Shown here piece after piece: positions 50,023 to 58,197 of a stretch of DNA of 64,000 nucleotides. The translations under genes and the position numbers were made by a program. Under the pieces are notes generated by a model. That model was not told the DNA's origin. It saw nothing but the letters and a program-made list of their open reading frames with translations, and did no database searches. The DNA is taken from the NCBI RefSeq assembly GCF_001183545.1, contig NZ_KQ236688.1, positions 1,765,149-1,829,148 of the forward strand, written 5' to 3'. The stretch's first letter is position 1; the number at the start of each line of letters is the position of its first letter. Origin of the DNA: Cellvibrio sp. pealriver (lineage in GTDB: Bacteria; Pseudomonadota; Gammaproteobacteria; Pseudomonadales; Cellvibrionaceae).

Positions 50023-50732
50023 AAGCTATTGTGGTTGAAGACTCACGTATTGCCCGCGAGGGTTTGATTGAAATGCTAGGCGAGTTCACTGAAATAGAGG
50101 TAGTCGGTGCAGCAGAACACCCTACTCCCGCACTCGAATTGATTCGAGAAAAGCGACCAGATGTTATTTTTTTAGACATCCATATGCCCGGAGAAACCGG
50201 TTTTGAACTGCTGGAAAAACTGGACTATATGCCACGCATTATTTTTACTACTGCGTATTCTGAATACGCAATCAGATCTTTCGACTATCACACAATCGAT
50301 TACCTGCTAAAACCTATTAGTCAAGAGCGACTGGCATTGGCAATCACCAAATTGAAAACCATCGAAGATGAGCCTTCAATTGAGTGCAAGCCAGTGCTAG
50401 GAATGAATAACAAAATATTCGTGAAGGACGATGACAAATGCCATTTGGTAACACTGGAATCTATACGTTATTTTGAAAGCTGCAGAAATCATGTGCGGAT
50501 ATTCTTTAATAACGAATCGGCTTTTGTCAAAAAGTCTCTAAGCCAAATTGAAGAGCGCCTACCAAAACAATTTTTCTTCCGTGCCAATCGCCAATATATT
50601 GTTAACCTGCACGCGATTAGCACCATTGAAGAAGATATCCGCGATGGTTATGTAATCACCATGAATAACGGGACAACAATTGACATTTCGCGTCGGCAAG
50701 CAACTGATCTCAAAGAGATGCTGAGTTTTTAA
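50019..50732 (+). CDS. LytTR-type response regulator
   Basis: A 237-residue regulator. Receiver: residues 1-120 with phospho-acceptor Asp53 in VIFLDIHMPGETGFELLE and the KP near 103. LytTR DNA-binding domain: about 130-235, with RYFESCRNHVRIFF and FFFRANRQYIVNLHAI. Partner of the kinase encoded just upstream. LytTR regulators bind pairs of short direct repeats; I could not define one in the promoter region of the hydrolase gene. Confidence 0.94.
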   Translation: MKAIVVEDSRIAREGLIEMLGEFTEIEVVGAAEHPTPALELIREKRPDVIFLDIHMPGETGFELLEKLDYMPRIIFTTAYSEYAIRSFDYHTIDYLLKPISQERLALAITKLKTIEDEPSIECKPVLGMNNKIFVKDDDKCHLVTLESIRYFESCRNHVRIFFNNESAFVKKSLSQIEERLPKQFFFRANRQYIVNLHAISTIEEDIRDGYVITMNNGTTIDISRRQATDLKEMLSF

Positions 50733-50747
50733 CTGTGTGCATATTTG

Positions 50748-51344
50748 TTACTTTCGTAATGCCCAATAGATTCTTGGCACCAGAAGCAATAATAAAATCA
50801 CCCCAAACAACACAGCCTCAAAGTAACTTGACCTCACTTGCATAAACACATGCAACCACGCGAGTATTGCAATCACGTAAATGCTTTTGTGCAGGCGAAT
50901 CCAATTTTTCCCCAACCGTCGCATCATCACTTGTGTGGATGTCACGCCAAGCGCAACCAGCAAAATTACCGCAGGAATTGTCACCAGAATATAGGGGCGT
51001 TCAACCAATTCTTTGCCGAAGCGGGATAAATCCAATCCTAAAATAAAGACAAAAAATGCCGCCACATGTAAAAGCGCATAAAAAAGCGTGAATAAGCCCA
51101 ACATGCGGCGATGCACTTGCAACCAGCGAAAATGAAACTTTTGGACGTGTACTAATCGACGCAAGGGCGTTACCGCCAAGGTGATAAATAAAAAATAAAT
51201 CGCCCACTCACCGGTAAATAACACAATTGTTTTAGCCGGATCAGCACCCAAGTCACCGGTCAGTGTTTTATAAATAATAAACACCAACGGGATGAGTGAA
51301 AGAATAAAAACCAGAATTCGTCGCCAGAATACAGGCATCGCCAC
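50748..51344 (-). CDS. msrQ: Heme-binding membrane subunit MsrQ
   Basis: A 198-residue protein with six membrane segments of the YedZ ferric-reductase-like family. The histidines for heme lie in RRMLGLFTLFYALLHVAAF and WIRLHKSIYVIAILAWLHVF. It passes electrons from the quinone pool to MsrP in the periplasm. The gene starts five bases after msrP stops. Confidence 0.95.
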   Translation of the reverse strand: MAMPVFWRRILVFILSLIPLVFIIYKTLTGDLGADPAKTIVLFTGEWAIYFLFITLAVTPLRRLVHVQKFHFRWLQVHRRMLGLFTLFYALLHVAAFFVFILGLDLSRFGKELVERPYILVTIPAVILLVALGVTSTQVMMRRLGKNWIRLHKSIYVIAILAWLHVFMQVRSSYFEAVLFGVILLLLLVPRIYWALRK

Positions 51345-51349
51345 CGCCC

Positions 51350-52354
51350 TTAATAAAATTTACGCAGATCCATATCTTTATAAAGATGTGCAACCTGCTC
51401 TGCATAACCATTAAACAATTGCGTGGGAATAATATTGGGTTTTAACAAACCACTCGGCAAACGACGCTCTTCTGCCTGACTCCAGCGCGGATGGCTCACT
51501 TGCGGATTTACATTGGCATAAAACCCGTATTCATCAGCTGCAATCATGCTCCAAGTTGTTTTCGGTTGCTTCTCTGTAAATTCAATTTTTACAATGGATT
51601 TAATATATTTAAAACCATACTTCCACGGCACTACCAAACGCAAAGGCGCACCGTTTTGATTCGGTAAAACTTTGCCATATAAACCCACTGCTAGTGTGGT
51701 TAGTGGATGCACTGCCTCATCCATTCGCAAACCTTCGCGGTAAGGCCAATCAATAGTACTGAAACGGCTTTTTTGCTCAGGCATTTCCGATGGGCGTTCA
51801 AGCGTCGTGAATGCAACATATTTTGCTTTACTGGTTGGCTCGACTCGCTTAATTAAATCTGCCAACGAAAACCCGACCCAAGGCACCACCATCGACCAGG
51901 CCTCGACGCAGCGCAAGCGATAAATACGCTCTTCCAACGCAACACCTTTTAATAAATCTTCCAAGGTGTAAGTTGCAGGTTTGGCAACTTCTCCCGCAAT
52001 TTCTACTGCCCAAGGGTGGGGTTTTAAAATATGTGAATGCGCGGCCGGATCGGTTTTGTCATAGCCGTACTCATAGAAATTGTTATAGCCCGCCACATGC
52101 TCATAGGGAGTGAGGGCTTCACTGACTTTTTCCTGATTGGCCTTGGCTCCGGCGATCTGTTGTTTTAACCAATCAGGCCCAGGCAAATCTTTATTGGCAA
52201 CCTGAGTGGGCGCTGCTGATAACGGGAGCGCACTTGCTCCAACCCCTAACGCAGCAGCACTCATTGCGCCGCGCATAAACGCGCGTCGCGCCAAATAAAC
52301 TGATTCCGGGGTAATTTCTGATGAGGGAATATCATTTGTTTTTTTGATTAGCAT
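51350..52354 (-). CDS. msrP: Protein-methionine-sulfoxide reductase catalytic subunit MsrP (Tat-exported)
   Basis: A 334-residue molybdopterin enzyme that repairs oxidised methionines in periplasmic proteins. A Tat signal is visible in LARRAFMRGAMSAAALGVGA. The cofactor cysteine is in YRLRCVEAWSMVVPW, and VVPWKYGFKYIKSIVKI is a family block. ATG 52354 is chosen for GAGG five bases upstream; the frame extends 15 codons more. MsrQ follows. Confidence 0.95.
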   Translation of the reverse strand: MLIKKTNDIPSSEITPESVYLARRAFMRGAMSAAALGVGASALPLSAAPTQVANKDLPGPDWLKQQIAGAKANQEKVSEALTPYEHVAGYNNFYEYGYDKTDPAAHSHILKPHPWAVEIAGEVAKPATYTLEDLLKGVALEERIYRLRCVEAWSMVVPWVGFSLADLIKRVEPTSKAKYVAFTTLERPSEMPEQKSRFSTIDWPYREGLRMDEAVHPLTTLAVGLYGKVLPNQNGAPLRLVVPWKYGFKYIKSIVKIEFTEKQPKTTWSMIAADEYGFYANVNPQVSHPRWSQAEERRLPSGLLKPNIIPTQLFNGYAEQVAHLYKDMDLRKFY

Positions 52355-52408
52355 ACGAACCTCGTAACATACGATGCGTGGCTTATAGACTCGTAGCAAT
52401 TACATTTG

Positions 52409-53242
52409 TTACTGCAAATCAAAAATATAATTTCTACCTTGATGATCACAGACAAAACGAGTGTCACCAAGCTCGGCGCAGGCCTGCAACGACAAGCTTG
52501 CAGGAACAGAGGATGACTCGCTAACACCCATAGTCGTTTTATCTTTTTTCAAAAACCCATACATGATTTCAAAGCGCTGGGGAAAATCCAAACCCTTGGA
52601 TTGTAAATCCTGATAAAGATACGCAAATTTTCCGTAGGTCATGGTGACACCACAAAGCCCTATATCGCACATTTTAGTAATGTACTGTGTATAAGCCCGC
52701 GCAAGATATTGTTGCAATTCACCGCCCTGGTAAGCAGGCAATGCCATTTTGTTATCGCCTGTTAACACCTCAGCCGCCAAACGATGGTTTGCTTTATTGC
52801 CGACCAGCTTGAATACACGATCGTCACAGCGAATTTGCTTGGCAGTTAACTCACACCTCTCAATAGGTGCTGATACCGAATGGATATTACGCACAGCACC
52901 TGAATTTAGCTCATTGATAACGGCATTGGGCTGAACCACCTGCGGTTTGCTGATTCTTTCTGGTGACCTGATTGACACGGTTGCAGGTTTGGTTGTTCGC
53001 ACAGGCAGCGGCAATCTAATACCGTTTCTTTCTGCTGGCCGTTTTAACAATGATGCCTGCACAGTTTCATTGTTTTTTTTAAACTGATTGAACGAAGGTA
53101 AGCCTTTGGTTTGCGCTTTCGCTTGTAGCTGGCAATAGACTTGTTCGTAATAGGTTTCGGCGAGGGCAAAACAAAATTGGTCGGCGTAAGCGGGATAAAT
53201 CGAGCAGAACACAACAGCGAAAACGTAACGCACTATTTTCAT
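52409..53242 (-). CDS. Secreted cysteine-containing protein of unknown function
   Basis: A 277-residue protein with signal peptide (MKIVRYVFAVVFCSIYPAYA). Cysteines come in pairs along the mature chain: CFALAETYYEQVYC near the N-terminus, CELTAKQIRC near residue 130, CDIGLC near 192 and CAELGDTRFVC near the end, suggesting four disulfides. A Pro/Arg-rich stretch lies at about 60-105. ATG 53242 with GGTG upstream is preferred to a GTG nine bases earlier. I recognise no family. It sits between msrP and the parDE module, 55 bases upstream of msrP. Confidence 0.65.
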   Translation of the reverse strand: MKIVRYVFAVVFCSIYPAYADQFCFALAETYYEQVYCQLQAKAQTKGLPSFNQFKKNNETVQASLLKRPAERNGIRLPLPVRTTKPATVSIRSPERISKPQVVQPNAVINELNSGAVRNIHSVSAPIERCELTAKQIRCDDRVFKLVGNKANHRLAAEVLTGDNKMALPAYQGGELQQYLARAYTQYITKMCDIGLCGVTMTYGKFAYLYQDLQSKGLDFPQRFEIMYGFLKKDKTTMGVSESSSVPASLSLQACAELGDTRFVCDHQGRNYIFDLQ

Positions 53243-53264
53243 CGTGCCCACCCAAAAAATATTA

Positions 53265-53564
53265 TTAGTATTCAGAAAAGTAATTCAACACATCCATTTC
53301 TTGGTGCAACACCCCAATAATTTCAACCATACCTGCGTTGCATCGATAAAATACAACATGCTCCGCTTGGGGAAACGAATATATGCCGTTACAAAGCTCC
53401 AATCGGCTCTTTCCTAACAATGGATTTTCTGCAAGCCATTCAAACCGTTGTTCAAGTTGCTTGAGGTACTTGTTACGCTGCAATTTACCCCACTTTTGCT
53501 CTGTGTAACGACCAATACTTTTTAAGTCATCCTTGGCGCGGGGAGTTACCCGATAATTCGTCAT
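53265..53564 (-). CDS. parE: ParE-family toxin
   Basis: A 99-residue RelE/ParE superfamily protein. Signature blocks: YRVTPRAKDDLKSIGRYTEQ, WLAENPLLGKSR and the C-terminal HVVFYRCNAGMVEIIGVLHQ. ParE toxins poison DNA gyrase. The ATG shares one base with the parD stop (TAATG), so antitoxin and toxin are coupled. Confidence 0.92.
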   Translation of the reverse strand: MTNYRVTPRAKDDLKSIGRYTEQKWGKLQRNKYLKQLEQRFEWLAENPLLGKSRLELCNGIYSFPQAEHVVFYRCNAGMVEIIGVLHQEMDVLNYFSEY

Positions 53565-53812
53565 TAAGCGTCCTTATCCAATTCCTCAATCAGGGTATCC
53601 ATAGAAAAATTCTCAACAAACTGCCCTTGGTCAGCTTGCCGCACACCTTGGGAAAGATGCACTTTTAATGCCTCAATCTTTTGTTTTCTCTCTTCCAGAG
53701 TTCGCAATGCATCGCGCACCACCTCACTGGCAGAACCATAACGACCACTGGAGATTTCATTTTTGATGAAAGTCTCCCAATGGTCACCCAAACTCAGACT
53801 TGTGGTAGCCAT
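53564..53812 (-). CDS. parD: ParD-family antitoxin
   Basis: An 82-residue ribbon-helix-helix antitoxin. The DNA-binding strand and helices are in TTSLSLGDHWETFIKNEI and RYGSASEVVRDALRTLEERK; the C-terminal tail binds ParE. It precedes the toxin and an inverted repeat lies nine bases before its start. Confidence 0.92.
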   Translation of the reverse strand: MATTSLSLGDHWETFIKNEISSGRYGSASEVVRDALRTLEERKQKIEALKVHLSQGVRQADQGQFVENFSMDTLIEELDKDA

Positions 53813-53820
53813 ATTGCACC

Positions 53821-53853
53821 CCTATATTCATATTTAACAATAATGAATATAGG
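53821..53853 (-). promoter_or_regulatory. ParD operator (inverted repeat before parDE)
   Basis: Perfect 11-bp arms CCTATATTCAT and ATGAATATAGG separated by 11 bases, directly before parD. ParD-type antitoxins bind such sites to repress their own operon. Confidence 0.75.
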
Positions 53854-53884
53854 AGGTTTAGGCCAGGATGGCAATACAGCCTGA

Positions 53885-56140
53885 TTAATGGGCAATCAAC
53901 CAGCACTGATGGATTTTGGGGTTGCGTTTAAAATCTTCATCAATCGTTTGCGCACTAATGTCCTTGATGGTGTAAGCACTTAAGGCATCTGTATCCAATT
54001 TAAACGTGCGTAGGTTATTGGAAAATATCAACGTACCGCCTTCTGCCAGCGCGCGCATGGCATTGTTGATCATGCCCACGTGATCACGTTGCACATCCAA
54101 TACATCTTCCATGCGCTTGGAGTTGGAGAAGCTCGGCGGATCGAGCAGGATCAAATCAAATTGCTGGTCATTATCTTCAAGCCATTTTAGACAATCCGCT
54201 TGTTCCAAACGGTTGCGCGATTCGCTTAAACCATTTAGCGCAAAATTTTTACGCGCCCAATTCAGGTAAGTGTTGGACATATCCACACTCACGGTATAAC
54301 GCGCACCCGCCATAGCGGCATGAACGCTTGCGGTCGCGGTGTAACAAAACAAATTTAAAAAACGCTTATCTTTGGCGAGGCTGGCAATCATCAAGCGCAC
54401 CGGACGGTGATCCAAAAACAAACCGGTGTCCAGATATTGCCACATATTAATATGCAGCTTCGTCGCACCTTCCTGCACACTGAACAGGTCACCCGTCGGG
54501 CGCTCGTTTAATTTTTCGTACTGGCTGGTACCGCGATTGCGGCGGCGCTGTTTGTAGCTGATATGGGAATCAGGAATATCCAACACAAACGGCACGGCTT
54601 GTTCGATTTCCACAAAACGTGCAGCAGCTTTATCTTCATCCACTGATTTTGGCGCGGCGTATTCTTGTACATGGGCATAGAGCTGTGGCGCACGATTGGG
54701 CTGGGTTTGGCCGCGGTAAATATCAATTGCGGCCGAATACTCTGGCATATCAGCATCGTATAAACGGTAACAACTGATGTCGTTTTTCTTCGCCCACTTT
54801 TCCAATTGCTTGAGATTTTTTTGCAGGCGGTTCACCAGCATTTGCGCACCGTTAGAAAGCGCCGCTGCCTGCTCTTTTTTGTTTTCGATTTTGACTTTGG
54901 CTTCTGCGTCTTTGCGAACGGTGTCGTCTTTGCTAAAACGCGCATCCTGCTCAACGCGGCTTTGTACAAAGGCTTCACTGCTGATGGTAAACATCAGTAA
55001 TTCACTGGCTATAGTGCCGTTAAAAAATTTGTATTTTTTATCCGCACGCAATCCCATTTGCTTGCCCAACTCCGGATTACCGGTAAACACACCGGCGCGC
55101 CAGCCCTGAAATTCATTGCGCAAACGTTCACCCATGTGGGCATACAATAATTTCAGCGATTCAATTTCACCCAAGCGTTCGCCGTAGGGCGGGTTGCTGA
55201 TGACCAAACCAAAATCCATCGCCTTGTGTGTGGGTTTTACAAAATCTTTTAATTCTTTGCGGCTGACACGTAACCAGTGATCCAGCTCGGCACTGACGAT
55301 ATTTTCTTCGGCAGCACGGATCACTTTTACATCAGCATCGTAACCGCGAATTTCCGGTAAGTTCTCTCTGGCGAGCCCAGCCTTTTTACGCGCAAAGGCT
55401 TCTTCGCGCAGTTCCAGCCAAATATCGTTGCGATGATTTAACCAGCGCTCAAAACCAAAACTACCGCGCAACAAACCGGGGGCGATATCAGCGGCAATCA
55501 GCGCAGCCTCAACCAAAATAGTGCCCGATCCACACATAGGGTCGAGCAGTGCGCCGCCTTGCGCGGCAATTTCCGGCCAGCCCGCGCGGATCAAAATCCC
55601 AGCGGCCAGGTTTTCTTTCATGGGTGCACTGCCCTGCTTCACACGGTAGCCACGGCGATGCAGGCTGTCGCCCGATAAATCGATACTGACGATGGCTTTG
55701 TTTTTCGCCAGACGCACATTCACGCGTAAATCCGGATCGCGCTTGGCGACCGAGGGGCGCTCGCCGCTGAAATCACGCAGGCAATCCACAATCGCATCTT
55801 TGACTTTGAGCGCACCGAATTGGGTGTTGCGGATGGCATCGCTGGTGCCAATAAAATCCACCAACAAACTACCACTTGGACTCAGGTGTTCTTCCCAGCG
55901 GATTTCGCGCACGCCATCGTAGAGCGCTTCCTGACTATCGGCCTCAAAGCTGGCAAGTGGCAGGAGGATTTTGTTGGCAAGGCGCGACCACAAACAAGCG
56001 CGGTAAGCCATGGCGATGTCGCCAGAGAAGTAAATTCCTGCCACTGTCTCGCGCAGGTCTTCTGCGCCAAGGGTTTGCAGTTCGGTGTAAAGCAAGCCTT
56101 CCAAGCCCTTGGGGCAAGTGGCGAAATATTGATGCATCAT
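53885..56140 (-). CDS. rlmKL: Bifunctional 23S rRNA methyltransferase RlmKL
   Basis: A 751-residue fusion. THUMP domain at about 45-155; RlmL methyltransferase (m2G2445) with LDPMCGSGTILVEAALIA and ISNPPYGERLGE; RlmK (m7G2069) in the second half with FLNLFCYTATASVHAAMAGA and LILLDPPSFSNSKRM. The two enzymes are one protein in gammaproteobacteria. It stands alone; the next gene upstream, rmf, is divergent and also ribosome-related. Confidence 0.97.
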   Translation of the reverse strand: MMHQYFATCPKGLEGLLYTELQTLGAEDLRETVAGIYFSGDIAMAYRACLWSRLANKILLPLASFEADSQEALYDGVREIRWEEHLSPSGSLLVDFIGTSDAIRNTQFGALKVKDAIVDCLRDFSGERPSVAKRDPDLRVNVRLAKNKAIVSIDLSGDSLHRRGYRVKQGSAPMKENLAAGILIRAGWPEIAAQGGALLDPMCGSGTILVEAALIAADIAPGLLRGSFGFERWLNHRNDIWLELREEAFARKKAGLARENLPEIRGYDADVKVIRAAEENIVSAELDHWLRVSRKELKDFVKPTHKAMDFGLVISNPPYGERLGEIESLKLLYAHMGERLRNEFQGWRAGVFTGNPELGKQMGLRADKKYKFFNGTIASELLMFTISSEAFVQSRVEQDARFSKDDTVRKDAEAKVKIENKKEQAAALSNGAQMLVNRLQKNLKQLEKWAKKNDISCYRLYDADMPEYSAAIDIYRGQTQPNRAPQLYAHVQEYAAPKSVDEDKAAARFVEIEQAVPFVLDIPDSHISYKQRRRNRGTSQYEKLNERPTGDLFSVQEGATKLHINMWQYLDTGLFLDHRPVRLMIASLAKDKRFLNLFCYTATASVHAAMAGARYTVSVDMSNTYLNWARKNFALNGLSESRNRLEQADCLKWLEDNDQQFDLILLDPPSFSNSKRMEDVLDVQRDHVGMINNAMRALAEGGTLIFSNNLRTFKLDTDALSAYTIKDISAQTIDEDFKRNPKIHQCWLIAH

Positions 56141-56452
56141 GTGTATTCCGGAGCAAAACGTCTTGGGTGATGAACTTTTCTGAATGCGACCTGACTAAAC
56201 AAAGGTGGCATTCATACTATTGTCAAATAAACCTGCTAGGCCGATATGCCATATAGAACGGCCTATGTATAAAAATTTAATCGTTCACGACACCGGTTAA
56301 ATCTGGTGTACTCCCTAAACCTTTTCAGAAACCCTGAACAACCAAAAGGAGAATGTAAAGCCAGTCAAACAACACCATGAAAGACCGCAAGACCGCTTCA
56401 GTCGATGGGGCATTTCCTATCGATAAACCACAATATAGAGGTGCAATAACTG
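56141..56452. other. Intergenic region between rlmKL and rmf
   Basis: This 312-base gap must hold two divergent promoters. A candidate for rmf has TTGTCA at 56220-56225 and GATATG at 56243-56248, 17 bases apart. TAGGCCG/CGGCCTA form a 7-bp inverted repeat at 56237-56265. A 31-codon open frame (56377-56472) overlaps the rmf start without a ribosome-binding site. Otherwise I see nothing in it. Confidence 0.4.
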
Positions 56453-56677
56453 ATGAAACGTCAAAAACGTGACCAAACAGAACGCGCATTCGTTAAAGGG
56501 TATCAAGCAGGTATTGATGGGCGTTCCAAAAGCCTTTGTCCCCATGAGTCCGGTGAGGCACGTCAGCAATGGCTGAACGGCTGGCGCGAATCGCGCACTG
56601 ATCAATGGGATGGCTACAGCCGTTTGGCTCAGGTTCAAAAAGTTAGCAACATTCATCCAACAGCCATGAGTGGCTAA
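56453..56677 (+). CDS. rmf: Ribosome modulation factor
   Basis: A 74-residue basic protein. KRQKRDQTERAFVKGYQAGI and the core CPHESGEARQQWLNGWRESR are diagnostic of RMF, which pairs 70S ribosomes into inactive 100S dimers in stationary phase. The C-terminal 18 residues are longer than in E. coli RMF. GAGGTG stands about ten bases before the ATG. Confidence 0.96.
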   Translation: MKRQKRDQTERAFVKGYQAGIDGRSKSLCPHESGEARQQWLNGWRESRTDQWDGYSRLAQVQKVSNIHPTAMSG

Positions 56678-56750
56678 ATATCCTTAAATGGACAGCCTCA
56701 TAGGCTAAGACCAACACATTTCCCTATAGAATCATTGTACTGATGAAATA

Positions 56751-56770
56751 AAGCCCGCTCTTGCGGGCTT
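56751..56770. terminator. Hairpin between rmf and pyrD
   Basis: AAGCCCGC / GCGGGCTT form an 8-bp stem with loop TCTT between the convergent genes. Only the minus-strand side has a T-rich tail (TTTATTTC), so it mainly suits pyrD. Confidence 0.6.
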
Positions 56771-56797
56771 CGCTATTTGTGGTGCCGGGATTCGCTA

Positions 56798-57826
56798 TCA
56801 AAGCCCTTTCTGATAACTGGCGATACCCGCAGCCGCCTGGCCAATCAATGCCGGGCCTTCGTAAATAAAGCCGCTGTATACCTGCACCAGGCTGGCTCCG
56901 GCGCGAATTTTATCGGCCGCGCTGGCAGCATCAAAAATGCCCCCAACACCAATAATGGGCAATTTGCCGCCCAGACAGGTATTTAAGGTGCGAATAACCC
57001 AGGTGCTTTTATCGCGCACCGGCAAACCGCTCAAACCGCCGGCTTCATTGCCGTTTTCATACTCTTCTACACCAACGCGGGTAATGGTGGTGTTGGTGGC
57101 GATAACGCCGTCCATACCTTCTTGCAATAAGATACCCGCCACCTGGGCGATTTCACCTTCATCCATATCCGGTGCAATTTTCACGGCAATAGGCACATAA
57201 CGGCCGGTTGCCCTGTGCAGTTCGCCCTGCTCTTTTTTGATAGGTGCTAACAATTGAGACAATGAATCACCAAATTGCAGATTGCGCAGGCCAGGAGTGT
57301 TAGGCGATGAAATATTCACCGTAATGTAATCCGCATGGTCGTACACCTTGCGCAAGCAAGTCAGATAATCGTCCACTGCATTTTCTACCGGGGTAGTGGC
57401 GTTCTTGCCGATATTAATTCCCAACACGCCTTTGTAACGGCGGTTTTTAACCTGGGCGACCAGATGATCTACGCCTTTATTGTTGAATCCCATGCGATTG
57501 ATGATGCCCTGGGCTTCCGGGATGCGGAATAAACGCGGTTGCGGATTCCCCGGTTGCGGGCGCGGCGTAATTGTCCCTATCTCAACAAACCCGAACCCCA
57601 AAGCGCTCAATGCATTGAAATAATCACCGTTTTTATCCAGGCCCGCCGCTAATCCAACCGGATTATCAAAGGTCAGCCCCATCACTTGCACAGGATTGCT
57701 GGGAATACTGGCGGTAAACAAACCCAGCAAGCGCAGGCGCTCGGCTGCACCTAGCACATCAAGGCTTAATTCATGGGAAGTTTCAGCATCAAGACGGAAT
57801 AAAAGATCGCGAATAATGTGGTACAT
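56798..57826 (-). CDS. pyrD: Dihydroorotate dehydrogenase (quinone), class 2
   Basis: A 342-residue membrane-associated flavoenzyme of pyrimidine synthesis that passes electrons to the quinone pool. N-terminal amphipathic helix [20 protein letters not shown] marks class 2; the catalytic Ser is in [16 protein letters not shown], and FMN-binding blocks are [13 protein letters not shown] and [16 protein letters not shown]. Convergent with rmf. Confidence 0.97.
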   Translation of the reverse strand: MYHIIRDLLFRLDAETSHELSLDVLGAAERLRLLGLFTASIPSNPVQVMGLTFDNPVGLAAGLDKNGDYFNALSALGFGFVEIGTITPRPQPGNPQPRLFRIPEAQGIINRMGFNNKGVDHLVAQVKNRRYKGVLGINIGKNATTPVENAVDDYLTCLRKVYDHADYITVNISSPNTPGLRNLQFGDSLSQLLAPIKKEQGELHRATGRYVPIAVKIAPDMDEGEIAQVAGILLQEGMDGVIATNTTITRVGVEEYENGNEAGGLSGLPVRDKSTWVIRTLNTCLGGKLPIIGVGGIFDAASAADKIRAGASLVQVYSGFIYEGPALIGQAAAGIASYQKGL

Positions 57827-57918
57827 GGCAGGCTCTTGGGCAGTCAGTCAAAACGACGTTAAAGAAGGCGGCAAGGATACTGGATTAACGCCGCCAAATC
57901 ACCCCAAAGCTTCCTTTA

Positions 57919-58140
57919 TCACGCCAGACGCTGGATAGATTGGAAGCGGTTGTCATCATCAAAATCAATTTGGAACTGACCACGAATTCCAGTGTGTAAT
58001 ACAAACGGACGTAAAATGCCCGCAGGAAAGCGAATACTGCGGCCATCGATACTGTGCGCAAACACAGTTTTGGCACTGCCTTCATACAGGCGCTGAAACT
58101 CTTCGGCAGAAATTGCCAGATTGACAACAATACTTTTCAA
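57919..58140 (-). CDS. DUF2835-family small protein
   Basis: A 73-residue protein. SAEEFQRLYEGSAKTVFAHS, GRSIRFPAGILRPFVLHTGI and GQFQIDFDDDNRFQSIQRL cover the whole DUF2835 family pattern. The start codon is TTG (58140), preceded by a strong GGAGGAGG, which explains why it would be missed by an ATG-only search. Function unknown. It is the gene upstream of pyrD on the same strand. Confidence 0.9.
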   Translation of the reverse strand: MKSIVVNLAISAEEFQRLYEGSAKTVFAHSIDGRSIRFPAGILRPFVLHTGIRGQFQIDFDDDNRFQSIQRLA

Positions 58141-58197
58141 ATATTCCTCCTCCGATGGCTCTGCGCTTACAGCTCAGGCCGATGATCACCCGGGTAT

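Noticed and set aside
56377..56472. 31-residue leader peptide overlapping the rmf start
   Set aside because: No ribosome-binding site before its ATG and no stalling motif; length is within chance.
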